Assembly: GCA_015066935.1 (NCBI GenBank)
Contig: SVNK01000006.1
Location: 1 to 64,000, forward strand
Direction: 5' to 3'
From: Ruminococcus sp.
GTDB lineage: Bacteria; Bacillota; Clostridia; Oscillospirales; Ruminococcaceae
DNA: 64,000 nt
The position numbers and the translations under genes were made by a program. Below are positions 16,915 to 25,837 of the stretch, piece after piece. The notes under the pieces are model-generated. The model saw nothing but the letters and a program-made list of their open reading frames with translations. It did not search any database and was not told where the DNA came from. Position 1 is the stretch's first letter, and every line of letters starts with the position of its first letter.

Positions 16915-17835
16915 ATGTCTGGAAGTACAAGCTATGAAATTATTTCAACTTATGCAGCTCACCCTATAAGAGAGGCAATGCTCAGAGTGTCAATAGAAAA
17001 AAGAAGCGGATTGACCGAAGTAAGACTTCGAAGCGGCAGACCTGTTTCCTTTGTCTGTATCGGAGGAATAAAATTCCTGACAAAACATGGTGAACTTACT
17101 TCAATTCCGGAGAATTCCGATTGTATCAGAGTATCCGCAGAGGACATAGCGTATACAGTCAATGCCTTGTGCAGATACTCAGTACACAGCTGTCGCAAGG
17201 AGTTGACGGAGGGATATTTTGTAATTGAGAACGGAATTCGTGTAGGAGCTTCAGGAACGATGTCGGATACAGCTGACGGAGTGCTTAAAGACTTTAATGG
17301 TCTTAATTTCAGACTATCACGTGAAGTAACGGGATGTGCCGATGAACTGTATAATACAGTCTGTAATGATGGTACAGGAGTTATCATATGCGGCGGAGTG
17401 AATTCAGGAAAAACGACCATGCTTCGGGATTTGTGCAGAATAATCGGGAAAAGGTACAAAGTTGCACTTATAGATGAGCGAAATGAAATTTCCGCAGTCC
17501 GTTTCGGACAACCGCAGATGGATATAGGCGTGATGACAGATGTGATTGTAGGGATGAATCGTTCAAAAGGCATAACATCGGCTTTGAGGACGCTCTCACC
17601 GGATATGATATTCTGTGATGAAATAAGTACGGAAGAAGATGCGGCAGCCATTCTTGCAGCACATGGATGCGGAGTTGAGTTTGCAGCAACAATCCACTGT
17701 ACAAGTTATGACGACCTTATGAAAAGAAGAATCGCAGCTGAACTTTTTGAAGCAGAAGTGTTCGGGAGTGCGGTTTTTCTCGGCAAGTATGGACACTCGT
17801 TCGGAATAAGAGAAATAAGGAGACTGAAAAAATGA
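16915..17835 (+). CDS. spoIIIAA: Stage III sporulation protein AA (ATPase)
   Basis: SpoIIIAA is the secretion-ATPase-like motor of the mother-cell side of the SpoIIIA-SpoIIQ channel, which keeps the engulfed forespore active. The 306-residue protein has a Walker A loop GGVNSGKTT (160-168) and the Walker B-like MIFCDEIS. The start is ATG 16915, directly after AGGGAGG and seven T; a GTG at 16897 would lie inside the hairpin loop. It heads eight contiguous spoIIIA genes and overlaps spoIIIAB by 4 bases. Confidence 0.95.
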   Translation: MSGSTSYEIISTYAAHPIREAMLRVSIEKRSGLTEVRLRSGRPVSFVCIGGIKFLTKHGELTSIPENSDCIRVSAEDIAYTVNALCRYSVHSCRKELTEGYFVIENGIRVGASGTMSDTADGVLKDFNGLNFRLSREVTGCADELYNTVCNDGTGVIICGGVNSGKTTMLRDLCRIIGKRYKVALIDERNEISAVRFGQPQMDIGVMTDVIVGMNRSKGITSALRTLSPDMIFCDEISTEEDAAAILAAHGCGVEFAATIHCTSYDDLMKRRIAAELFEAEVFGSAVFLGKYGHSFGIREIRRLKK

Positions 17836-18338
17836 TGCTCAGGTTAATATCAGCATTATTGTTTACGGCTGCAGGAACAGCTGCAGGAGTAATGATGTCA
17901 CAGCGGTTGACAAAAGAAAGGGAGATATGCCGTGAAACGGGCGATTTACTGAGAAGTACCGCACTTCAGATACGTCATCGTGGTGCAGATGTATATGAGC
18001 TTTCGACAGGTCTTAAAGAAAGCAGGGTCCTTGATAGTCTGACTTTTTTACGATTCCTGCCGGAGAAGTATGAGTTCGGAGAAGACTTTCATGAGATGTG
18101 GAGAAAAGCACTTGATTGTCAAAGAGATATTCCCATTGATGAAAGACGAATTCTGTCACGTCTCGGAGAACTTCTCGGTACGAGTGATATTGAAGGACAG
18201 CTGTCGTCAATTGCACTTCTTGAAGATGAGCTTATGACGGTTAAGGAAAAACGTGAGGAGAATTACAGACGCAGAGGGAAACTTTTCCGTTCTGTAGGAG
18301 TACTTGCGGGAGCCATGACGGGAATACTTGTAATTTAG
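17832..18338 (+). CDS. spoIIIAB: Stage III sporulation protein AB
   Basis: A 168-residue membrane protein with an N-terminal helix and a C-terminal hydrophobic segment. The middle domain resembles the type II secretion GspF-like fold. It is thought to work with SpoIIIAA in assembling the feeding-tube channel during engulfment. The start ATG overlaps the spoIIIAA stop (ATGA), and spoIIIAC follows after 14 bases with its own AGGAAGGG ribosome site. Confidence 0.92.
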   Translation: MMLRLISALLFTAAGTAAGVMMSQRLTKEREICRETGDLLRSTALQIRHRGADVYELSTGLKESRVLDSLTFLRFLPEKYEFGEDFHEMWRKALDCQRDIPIDERRILSRLGELLGTSDIEGQLSSIALLEDELMTVKEKREENYRRRGKLFRSVGVLAGAMTGILVI

Positions 18339-18352
18339 AGGAAGGGAAAAGT

Positions 18353-18550
18353 ATGGATATTGATCTCATTTTTAAGATTGCAGGGACAGGAATAATTGTA
18401 GCCGTTCTGAATCTTGTTCTTAAGCGTGCGGAACGTGAAGAACAGGCGATGATGACAACACTTGCCGGTCTGATAGTGGTACTTGTGGTGATTGTGGAAG
18501 AAATCGGAGATTTATTTGAAACGGTCAAGACGGTGTTCGGTTTATGGTAG
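18353..18550 (+). CDS. spoIIIAC: Stage III sporulation protein AC
   Basis: A 65-residue protein that is almost entirely two membrane helices, the family size. Its role in the channel complex is structural and poorly defined. The stop TAG overlaps the spoIIIAD start (ATG 18544), so the two are translationally coupled. Confidence 0.93.
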   Translation: MDIDLIFKIAGTGIIVAVLNLVLKRAEREEQAMMTTLAGLIVVLVVIVEEIGDLFETVKTVFGLW

Positions 18551-18933
18551 AGAATTGTTTTTCAGTGGCTGTATTCTGTATTTGTGCAGCCATACTTGCC
18601 GTACTTCTAAGACAGTATTGCCGTGAACAGTCACTTCTGCTATCTCTTGGAGCGTGTACAGTGGTTGTCGGAGGATTTATGATGTTTCTTGCACCTCTTA
18701 TAACAGAAATCAGGAATATATTTTCAGGTGCAGGAATATCGGAAGCATACATATCAATCATTTTCAAATCGGTAGCAATATGCTTCATAACGAGGATTAC
18801 GTGTGATCTTTGTCGGGACAGCGGCGAACATGCCATAGCTTCTGCGGCAGAACTCTGGGGCAGGGGAGCAATAACATTTATAAGTCTGCCGATTATAAGA
18901 AATCTCCTTGAAATGATAGGCGGACTTCTATAG
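18544..18933 (+). CDS. spoIIIAD: Stage III sporulation protein AD
   Basis: A 129-residue integral membrane protein with about four helices, homologous to and partner of SpoIIIAC. It overlaps spoIIIAC by 7 bases. It ends with the NLLEMIGGLL-type tail seen in the family and precedes spoIIIAE by 11 bases. Confidence 0.93.
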   Translation: MVENCFSVAVFCICAAILAVLLRQYCREQSLLLSLGACTVVVGGFMMFLAPLITEIRNIFSGAGISEAYISIIFKSVAICFITRITCDLCRDSGEHAIASAAELWGRGAITFISLPIIRNLLEMIGGLL

Positions 18934-18944
18934 GACGGGAAAGA

Positions 18945-20042
18945 ATGAAAAAAAGACTGATAATTCCGATTGTATTCATTATAATGATTATAATTTCGTT
19001 TCCTTTGACGGCATCTGCGTCGCAGCTTTCGGAAGAGGAGGCAGAAATCAGCGGACAGATTGATGAAATAATGTATTCAAATGATATAAGTCTGAGTTAC
19101 GGAGAAATAGCAGGTTTATCGTTTGGTGAACTCTGGGACAGAATTAAGGGAGCCGTTGTATCGGATATGAATTCCCCGATACGTGTTCTCGGGACAATAC
19201 TTATAGTATCTGTATTTACAGCAGTAATGAAGACTCTGGGTGATGGAATTCTTCACGGTAATTCATCATCAGAAATGTTTGATACAATATGTGCGGTCAC
19301 GGCAGCCGCAGCAGTTACTCCTCGGCTTCTTGACGTATATGGCGATACACTCAGTTCCATAGAGAGAAGCGGAGGATTCATACTTGTATTTGTACCGCTT
19401 TTTGCCGGAATAACAGCAGCTGTCGGAGGAATAGTATCGGGCGGATTGTATAACGTACTGATACTTGCGGCTTCGGAGATTCTTGTCGGACTGTCGCAGA
19501 ATTATCTCATGCCAGTGCTGAGCGTATCGGCAGTTCTTGCAATATCGGGAAGTGTATTCCCGAATGCATCGACCGATGGAATTATTACGCTTCTGAAAAA
19601 GGTCATCGTATGGGGAATGACAATTTCAATGACATTATTTACAGGCTTTCTGACTTTGAAATGCAGTCTTGCAGGGAAAGCAGACGGAGTTGCGACTAAA
19701 ACGGCAAAATTCTTAATGTCGGGATTTGTTCCGATTGTAGGCGGAGCTGTTTCGGATGCATATTCCACTGTAAGAGGCGGATTTGAGGTTATGCGTGGAA
19801 CTGTCGGGACTGCTGGTATATTTGCGGTGGTACTGATAATGCTTCCACCGATTCTGAGACTTCTGATATTCAGAGGAGTTATGTGGGCGGGAACAGCAGT
19901 TGCGGAGCTTTTATCGGCACAACCTGTCGTCAGGCTTCTGAAAGGACTTGACAGCGGACTTTCAATAGCTCAGAGTGTCCTTATATGCTATTCATTGATG
20001 TTCATACTTTGTACGTCAATTCTTATGAATATCAGCGGATAG
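18945..20042 (+). CDS. spoIIIAE: Stage III sporulation protein AE
   Basis: A 365-residue polytopic membrane protein with a signal-like N-terminus (residues 1-25), a short extracellular segment with the EISGQIDEIM-type sequence, and about eight helices. It is the large membrane component of the SpoIIIA complex. Its length and hydrophobic pattern match the family. Confidence 0.94.
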   Translation: MKKRLIIPIVFIIMIIISFPLTASASQLSEEEAEISGQIDEIMYSNDISLSYGEIAGLSFGELWDRIKGAVVSDMNSPIRVLGTILIVSVFTAVMKTLGDGILHGNSSSEMFDTICAVTAAAAVTPRLLDVYGDTLSSIERSGGFILVFVPLFAGITAAVGGIVSGGLYNVLILAASEILVGLSQNYLMPVLSVSAVLAISGSVFPNASTDGIITLLKKVIVWGMTISMTLFTGFLTLKCSLAGKADGVATKTAKFLMSGFVPIVGGAVSDAYSTVRGGFEVMRGTVGTAGIFAVVLIMLPPILRLLIFRGVMWAGTAVAELLSAQPVVRLLKGLDSGLSIAQSVLICYSLMFILCTSILMNISG

Positions 20043-20050
20043 GAGGGTGT

Positions 20051-20515
20051 ATGGAAGGTTTCAGAAATTCTGTAATGGCAGTATGCATAGTTTCCGCAGT
20101 TTTAAGTGTAGTCGGGAATCTTGTATCGGGTTCTCAGCTTAAAAACCAGGTGAGACTAATTCTCGAACTTGTTCTTGCAGTTACGGTTATATCGCCGTTT
20201 ATAAACGGGAAAAGCAGTATTGAGCTGCCTGAAACAGGATTATATGATGATATGGACTACAGCTATTCCATTGAAATTTACAACGAATCGCTTAGGCAGA
20301 CAGCTTCACATAATATATCGGAAGTTCTCATGGAGCAGATAACAGCTTCAGGAATAGACTGCGAAAATATTGAAGCGGAAGTTAATATTTCGGCGGACGG
20401 AAGCATATCTATTAGTAGGGTGAAAATAAGTGCAGACAATTTCAGAGGTGCAGCAGACATAGTACGCACCTGCCTCGGAACAGAAACGGAAGTGATTGAC
20501 GAAAAGGAGGAGTAA
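20051..20515 (+). CDS. spoIIIAF: Stage III sporulation protein AF
   Basis: A 154-residue protein with two N-terminal membrane helices and a soluble ring-building C-terminal domain like those of secretion-system rings. The start chosen is ATG 20051, right after AGGAGGG; the frame is open earlier, but into the end of spoIIIAE. The next gene begins at the base after its stop. Confidence 0.92.
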   Translation: MEGFRNSVMAVCIVSAVLSVVGNLVSGSQLKNQVRLILELVLAVTVISPFINGKSSIELPETGLYDDMDYSYSIEIYNESLRQTASHNISEVLMEQITASGIDCENIEAEVNISADGSISISRVKISADNFRGAADIVRTCLGTETEVIDEKEE

Positions 20516-21052
20516 ATGAAAATCACGGAAAAGTTTGATAATCTGAAAGACGATAAAAAAATGATGACTGCCATTATTGTACTTGGAGCTGCCGGACTTC
20601 TGCTTATACTTATATCGTCGCTTCTCCCCGAAAAGAAGGATGCGGTTAAAGAAGTAACAGCGAATAAGGTTTCGGTTGTCAGCGAGGCGGAAGACTATTG
20701 TTCTGAAACTGAAAAAAAGCTTGAGAAGTTTCTCGGAAATATCAGCGGAACAGAAAACGTCAGGGTATATCTGACAGTCGGAAGCGGTGAAAGGTACGTA
20801 TATGCATCCGAAGGCAAGAAAAGTAAATCTGAAAATAAAACTGAGGAGGAGAAAAAATATGTGATAATCGGAAGCGGAAGCGAAAAAAACGCATTGATTG
20901 AAACGGTAAGGACTCCCGTTATAGAGGGAGCAGTAGTTATATTCAGCGGAAACGGTGATGCAGCGGTGAAGGAAAAGCTGTATCATGCGGTTTCAGCGGC
21001 ACTCGGTATTCCGACATCGAAAATATACGTGGCAGAGGGCGGAAATGCCTGA
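20516..21052 (+). CDS. spoIIIAG: Stage III sporulation protein AG
   Basis: A 178-residue single-pass protein (helix about 18-36) with a soluble domain. SpoIIIAG forms the large 30-fold ring of the channel in Bacillus. Its ATG abuts the spoIIIAF stop, with the GGAGG ribosome site inside the last codons of spoIIIAF. A lysine/glutamate-rich insertion (about residues 100-115) interrupts the ring domain, as in the Bacillus protein. Confidence 0.92.
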   Translation: MKITEKFDNLKDDKKMMTAIIVLGAAGLLLILISSLLPEKKDAVKEVTANKVSVVSEAEDYCSETEKKLEKFLGNISGTENVRVYLTVGSGERYVYASEGKKSKSENKTEEEKKYVIIGSGSEKNALIETVRTPVIEGAVVIFSGNGDAAVKEKLYHAVSAALGIPTSKIYVAEGGNA

Positions 21053-21070
21053 AGCGAAAGGAGAAAAACT

Positions 21071-21622
21071 ATGAAAAAGCCAACAATCATCATCGGAAAG
21101 AAACAGATAATCATGAGCTGTCTTACACTTATGCTTGCAGTAGCAGTGTACATAAATTATGCTTCGGCACCAAGTCTCAGCAAGAGTGAAAGCAAGCAGA
21201 CGAGCTCAACAAGCAGCGGCGACGTAATAAATTACGGTGAATCGGAATTTGTGAATTCCGACTTATCAGCTGCCTCAGATTATTTTGCGCAGGCAAGACT
21301 TGACAAGATGAATAATCGTGACGAGGCTGTACAGACACTACAGACAATTATCGGCGGAGGAGACCTTACAGAGAATGAAATGGTTGTAAATGCTATTGAC
21401 GCTGTGGGAGTTTCAAAGCTTATTGAGTCTGAGGGGACTATTGAATCCCTTGTAAGAGCACAGGGTTTCGAGGACTGTGTTGCCTATCTTGACGGTGAAT
21501 CAGCAAAGATAGTGGTAAAAACAGAAGGACTCAGCAAGGCACAGGCAGCGTCCATCAAGGAAATAATTCTGGGCGAGACAGAAATTTCTGCGGAAAATAT
21601 CAGAATTTTTGAAGTAAAGTAG
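21071..21622 (+). CDS. spoIIIAH: Stage III sporulation protein AH
   Basis: A 183-residue protein with an N-terminal membrane helix (about 12-30) and an extracellular C-terminal domain of the YscJ/FliF ring-building type, which binds the forespore protein SpoIIQ across the intermembrane space in Bacillus. A Ser/Thr-rich linker follows the helix. AAAGGAG precedes the ATG. It is the last gene of the spoIIIA series; the next promoter begins at the base after its stop. Confidence 0.93.
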   Translation: MKKPTIIIGKKQIIMSCLTLMLAVAVYINYASAPSLSKSESKQTSSTSSGDVINYGESEFVNSDLSAASDYFAQARLDKMNNRDEAVQTLQTIIGGGDLTENEMVVNAIDAVGVSKLIESEGTIESLVRAQGFEDCVAYLDGESAKIVVKTEGLSKAQAASIKEIILGETEISAENIRIFEVK

Positions 21623-21651
21623 TTGAAATATAATATATTTTTTGGTATAAT
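21623..21651 (+). promoter_or_regulatory. Promoter of the asp23-nusB cluster
   Basis: TTGAAA (21623-21628), a 17-base spacer and TATAAT (21646-21651). It gives vegetative expression of the downstream housekeeping genes independently of the sporulation operon, with a leader of about 115 bases. Confidence 0.75.
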
Positions 21652-21774
21652 ATAAATGTAGGAGTGTTTAACAAGAAAATGTTAAAATATATTCCTAAAA
21701 CTATAGATATTGCTTTGCCGGACTGTTGAATGAAACAGCTTTATTTTACGGAGCAATAGTAACGGAGGTAAAAT

Positions 21775-22113
21775 ATGGGTGTAGTTAAAGAGCCTGCATC
21801 ATGCAGTCTTAAAATATCAGATGATGTAATAATTACCATGTCAAAGCTTGCTGCTCTCGATGTAAAGGGAGTGGCAGGTCTTGACGGTGAGGTAGGAAAA
21901 ATCAGTAAAATCAGAGGAAACGGTCCGATAAAGATAAGTATGATTGGTGATGTGGCAGCGATAGACATCAGAATCATTGTAAAAGTCGGTGAAAAAGCCT
22001 GTGATGTAGCACAGGAGGTACAGACTGCCGTTAAGGAAAATGTCCAGAATATGACGGGAGTAACAGTTGCAAGAGTAAATGTTACAGTAAGCGGGATTTC
22101 TCTTGCTCAGTAA
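21775..22113 (+). CDS. Asp23/Gls24 family envelope stress protein
   Basis: A 112-residue Asp23/Gls24 (DUF322, YloU/YqhY-like) protein with the family core: an I.I.ddVI start, GVAGLDG, a beta-rich middle and the VNVTVSGI end. In the clostridial/bacillar genome context YqhY sits before nusB, and in Bacillus it influences acetyl-CoA carboxylase activity; that link is inference here. It has no membrane segment. Confidence 0.9.
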   Translation: MGVVKEPASCSLKISDDVIITMSKLAALDVKGVAGLDGEVGKISKIRGNGPIKISMIGDVAAIDIRIIVKVGEKACDVAQEVQTAVKENVQNMTGVTVARVNVTVSGISLAQ

Positions 22114-22130
22114 AAATAAGGAGTACAAAA

Positions 22131-22547
22131 ATGACAAGACGTGAAATAAGAGACAGTGCGTTCAAGCTTGTTTTTGAACAGCTTCTTCGTGACGACGACA
22201 TTCAGGAGCTTTATGCAATCGCTGAGGAAATTGACGAAATTACGGTCAATGACGAGGTAAAAGAAATTGTCGAGGGTACACTTGCCCATGCCGGCGAGCT
22301 TGATGAAATAATTGCAGGATACAGCAAGACAAGAAGTCTTTCGAGAATTTCAAAGCTCAATCTTGCAATCCTCAGAATTGCAATCTATGAGTCGCTCTAT
22401 GACGATAAGACACCTATAAATGCTGCTATCAGCGAGGCAATCAACCTTTCGATGATGTACACCTATCAGGAGGATACATCGTTCATCAACGGAGTTCTCG
22501 GAGCATTCTCAAAGGATGTTCAGAAGAAAAACGAAGAAAATGCCTGA
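22131..22547 (+). CDS. nusB: Transcription antitermination factor NusB
   Basis: A 138-residue all-helical protein with the NusB start TRREIRDSAFKLVFE and the C-terminal INEAINLS/FINGVLG-type motifs. With NusE (S10) it binds boxA RNA to promote antitermination in rRNA operons. AAGGAGT precedes the ATG; the stop overlaps the next gene's start by 8 bases. Confidence 0.95.
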   Translation: MTRREIRDSAFKLVFEQLLRDDDIQELYAIAEEIDEITVNDEVKEIVEGTLAHAGELDEIIAGYSKTRSLSRISKLNLAILRIAIYESLYDDKTPINAAISEAINLSMMYTYQEDTSFINGVLGAFSKDVQKKNEENA

Positions 22548-23496
22548 ATTTCTCGGAATAGATACAAGCAACTATACGACCTCGGCGGCTGTATACATCA
22601 GTGAAGAAAACAGGATTTATCAGGCGAAAAAGCTCCTTCCCGTAAAAGAAGGAGAACTCGGACTCCGTCAGAGTGACGCTGTTTTCCACCATACGAAGCA
22701 GCTACCCGACATGATAGAGCAGCTTTTTAACGATAATCCCATTGATAAGCCTGCCGCAGTAACAGCGTCGGTACGTCCGAGGAACGTTGAAGGCTCATAT
22801 ATGCCGTGTTTTCTGTGCGGAGAGGGAATTGCAAGAGCGTTTGCAGCTGTCGGTAAGATTCCGATGTACAAAACCTCGCATCAGATAGGTCATATTCTTG
22901 CGGCACTTTATTCAGCGGACAGGCTGGATTATATCAACCGCAGTTTCATTGCCTTTCACGTCAGCGGAGGAACAACCGATTGTCTGTTGTGCGATCCTGA
23001 TGAGGAGAATATTCTGAAAGTAACGGAAATCGGCAGTTCTCTTGATCTGAAGGCGGGACAGGCAGTTGACCGTGTCGGAGTCATGCTCGGACTCGGATTT
23101 CCATGCGGAATGGAACTTGAAAAACTTGCGGTCTCTGCCGATAAGCATTTCAAGGTCAGACCTGTTATAAGGGACGGCTCATGCAGTCTGTCAGGAGTTG
23201 AAAACAAGTGCCGTGATATGTACGGAAAAGGCGAGAAACCTGAGAATATAGCGGCATATTGTCTTGAGTTCATAGCGGAAACGATTGTCGGCATGACAGA
23301 CCATGCCGTTGAACGATGCGGAAATCTGCCGCTTATATTTGCCGGAGGAGTCATGTCGGATGTCATTATCCGTGACATGATTATTTCCCGTTATCCTGAT
23401 GCTTCATTTGCAGCACCGCAGTTTTCGTGTGATAATGCAGCAGGAACTGCCATATATGGTTATCTCAAGTATATCGGAGAGAAAAAATGCCTGTAA
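22540..23496 (+). CDS. TsaD/Kae1-like (peptidase M22 fold) protein, divergent paralog
   Basis: A 318-residue ASKHA-fold protein with GIDTSNYTTSAA at the N-terminus, a metal-binding HQIGH (His114, His118), the phosphate loop HVSGGTTD, a FAGGVMSD segment and CDNAAGTAIYG near the end. True TsaD (t6A37 synthesis) begins GIETSCDET, so the TSNYTTS signature and the position beside nusB and xseA point to a separate clostridial paralog rather than the housekeeping TsaD. Metal ligands are kept, so it is probably active, perhaps as a carbamoyltransferase; the substrate is unknown. It overlaps nusB and xseA. Confidence 0.8.
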   Translation: MPEFLGIDTSNYTTSAAVYISEENRIYQAKKLLPVKEGELGLRQSDAVFHHTKQLPDMIEQLFNDNPIDKPAAVTASVRPRNVEGSYMPCFLCGEGIARAFAAVGKIPMYKTSHQIGHILAALYSADRLDYINRSFIAFHVSGGTTDCLLCDPDEENILKVTEIGSSLDLKAGQAVDRVGVMLGLGFPCGMELEKLAVSADKHFKVRPVIRDGSCSLSGVENKCRDMYGKGEKPENIAAYCLEFIAETIVGMTDHAVERCGNLPLIFAGGVMSDVIIRDMIISRYPDASFAAPQFSCDNAAGTAIYGYLKYIGEKKCL

Positions 23497-24677
23497 TTAC
23501 AGTTTCACAAATCAACAAGTATATAGGATTTCTCCTGAAGGGCGACCGCAATCTACAGGGGATTATGATAAAGGGCGAAATTTCGGATTTTGTCTGTCAC
23601 TATAGAAGCGGTCATTTGTATTTTAGTCTGACTGACGGGGAGAGTACGGTAAAGGCGGTTATGTTTGCACAGGCTGCTTCACGGCTGAAATTTACTCCTG
23701 AGGACGGGATGTCGGTAGTTATTTCGGGAAGCGTCGGCGTTTTTGAACGTGACGGAGTATATCAGATTTATGTAAACGATATAATTCCCGATGGAGCAGG
23801 AAAATCAAGTCTTGCCCTTGAACAGCTTAAAAGAAAGCTTGCTGCGGCGGGTTTATTTGATACGTCACATAAACGTCCGCTGCCTGTAATGCCTAAAAAA
23901 ATCGGTGCAGTTACGTCCCTCAGCGGTGCAGCTGTCAGGGACATAATCAATGTTCTGAGCCGTCGTTATCCGATAGGCGAGATTTACGCCGTTAACGCTC
24001 TCGTGCAGGGAGACGCAGCCCCTGATTCCATATGCAGAGGCATTTTAAGAGCTGAGGAAGCAGGCTGTGATGTAATTATAGTCGGACGTGGAGGCGGGTC
24101 TGCAGAGGACCTGAGTGCATTCAACAGTGAAAAAGTTGCATACAGCATTTATAATTGCAGAGTTCCCGTAATTTCGGCAGTTGGTCATGAAACTGACTTC
24201 ACAATTGCCGATCTCACAGCAGATATGCGTACACCAACTCCCTCTGCGGCAGCAGAACTTGCGGCACCGTCAGTTGAATCACTTTACGAAAAGATAGACA
24301 TAATTGACCGCAGAATCGAGCGTTCTGTGCTCGGAATTCTTGACAGAGCTACCGACAGCTTTGTTAAGCTTAATTCACGTATTGCTGCACAGTCGCCCGA
24401 AAATCGGCTTAAAATAGGTGCGGAACGTCTTAATTCGCTTGAAAGGGCGATAGGAACTAATTTTGTCAGATATATGGACAGGCAGTATTCGTCACTTTCT
24501 GAAAAGGCGTCAAGACTTGAGGCACTCAGTCCACTGAAGGTCCTTTCGAGAGGATATTCGCTTGTTTACAAGGACGGAGAACTTATAAAAAGTTCCGAAA
24601 CTGTCAGCGAGGGTGATAAAATCGGACTTCGTTTCGGAAACGGCGGAGCAGATGCACTCATAATCAGAAAATGGTGA
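23487..24677 (+). CDS. xseA: Exodeoxyribonuclease VII large subunit
   Basis: A 396-residue protein with an N-terminal OB-fold (about 1-100), the central catalytic region with PKKIGAVTSLSGAAVRD, GRGGGSAEDL and GHETDFTIAD, and a coiled-coil C-terminal part. ExoVII degrades single-stranded DNA in both directions and acts in repair. The start overlaps the TsaD-like gene by 10 bases, and xseB follows after 4. Confidence 0.96.
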   Translation: MPVITVSQINKYIGFLLKGDRNLQGIMIKGEISDFVCHYRSGHLYFSLTDGESTVKAVMFAQAASRLKFTPEDGMSVVISGSVGVFERDGVYQIYVNDIIPDGAGKSSLALEQLKRKLAAAGLFDTSHKRPLPVMPKKIGAVTSLSGAAVRDIINVLSRRYPIGEIYAVNALVQGDAAPDSICRGILRAEEAGCDVIIVGRGGGSAEDLSAFNSEKVAYSIYNCRVPVISAVGHETDFTIADLTADMRTPTPSAAAELAAPSVESLYEKIDIIDRRIERSVLGILDRATDSFVKLNSRIAAQSPENRLKIGAERLNSLERAIGTNFVRYMDRQYSSLSEKASRLEALSPLKVLSRGYSLVYKDGELIKSSETVSEGDKIGLRFGNGGADALIIRKW

Positions 24678-24681
24678 TAAA

Positions 24682-24867
24682 ATGGAAGATAAGAATACCT
24701 TTGAGGAGAATATGACAAGACTCGGCAAGATAGCGTCCGAGCTTGAAAAAGGCGATATACCGCTTGAAAAGGCTGTTGAGCTTTACGGAGAAGGAGTCAG
24801 GCTTTCGGCTGTGTGCAGAAAGCAGCTTGACGAAGCGCATATAAAAATAACGGAGGATAACGGTTGA
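24682..24867 (+). CDS. xseB: Exodeoxyribonuclease VII small subunit
   Basis: A 61-residue helical protein with the family signature: FEENMTRLGKIASELEKGDIPLE with later LYGEGV and CRKQLDEA. Several XseB copies bind the coiled coil of XseA. It ends 22 bases before ispA. Confidence 0.95.
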   Translation: MEDKNTFEENMTRLGKIASELEKGDIPLEKAVELYGEGVRLSAVCRKQLDEAHIKITEDNG

Positions 24868-24889
24868 GGAAACAGCCGTATAAGATATT

Positions 24890-25777
24890 ATGAATTTCAA
24901 TGAAAAGCTTGCTTCTTATATTGAGTACACGGAAGCAAATCTAAAAAAATACAATAATCATGACATTTCAACAGCTGCACAGAGCGAGCTTGTAGATGCG
25001 ATGAATTACTCTCTTGAGGCAGGCGGAAAGCGTATCCGTCCTGTTCTTGTTTATGCATTCTGCGAGGCTCTCGGCGGCGATTATACACGTGCAGCAGCAC
25101 CAGCGAGTGCAATTGAGATGATACATACTTTTTCTCTGATTCACGACGATCTTCCTGCAATGGACGATGATGATTTCCGTCGCGGAAAGCCGTCGTGCCA
25201 CAAGAAATATGGCGAAGCTATGGCGATTCTTGCAGGTGATGCACTTTCCGTACTGCCTTTCGGAATTATTGCCGATGATGCTGTTCTGACATCAGATGAA
25301 AAGGTAAGGATTATTTCCCGTCTTGCAAAGTCTGTCGGCAGAAGCGGTATGATCGGCGGTCAGGTGATAGACATGGCAAACGAGGAGCGTACTGATGTTA
25401 CCGAGGAGCAGCTTCGTTATATGTACCGCTGCAAGACAGGCGAGCTTATAGCAGTTTCATGCGCTATGGGCTGTATCTGTGCAGGAGCATCGGATGAAGT
25501 GATTTCGGCAGCCTGCGATTACGGATTCAGTCTGGGACTCGCATTTCAGATTATTGACGATATTCTCGATGTCACAAGCACTACGGAAGAGCTTGGAAAG
25601 CCTGTTGGAAGTGATGAAGCGGAAAACAAAACAACATTCGTAACCCTCTACGGAGTTGATAAAGCACGTGAAATTGCTGATAATATAACTGCGCAGGCTA
25701 TGGAATCTCTTGATAAATGCGGCGGAAGCGACTTCCTGCGTGAGCTTACGGAGATGCTTCTTAACAGAAAAAATTAA
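24890..25777 (+). CDS. ispA: Farnesyl diphosphate synthase (short-chain prenyltransferase)
   Basis: Condenses DMAPP/GPP with IPP to make farnesyl diphosphate for undecaprenyl and other isoprenoids. The 295-residue protein has GGKRIRP near 45-51, the first Asp-rich motif DDLPAMDDDD (86-95, bacterial type with a two-residue insertion) and the second motif DDILD near 223. It lies directly upstream of dxs, so early and later steps of isoprenoid synthesis are co-transcribed. Confidence 0.94.
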   Translation: MNFNEKLASYIEYTEANLKKYNNHDISTAAQSELVDAMNYSLEAGGKRIRPVLVYAFCEALGGDYTRAAAPASAIEMIHTFSLIHDDLPAMDDDDFRRGKPSCHKKYGEAMAILAGDALSVLPFGIIADDAVLTSDEKVRIISRLAKSVGRSGMIGGQVIDMANEERTDVTEEQLRYMYRCKTGELIAVSCAMGCICAGASDEVISAACDYGFSLGLAFQIIDDILDVTSTTEELGKPVGSDEAENKTTFVTLYGVDKAREIADNITAQAMESLDKCGGSDFLRELTEMLLNRKN

Positions 25778-25837
25778 AAAGGAGCTGCGGAGTTACGACA
25801 GTTTTTTGCAGTCATCTATGTACTCTGCACGTTTAAA

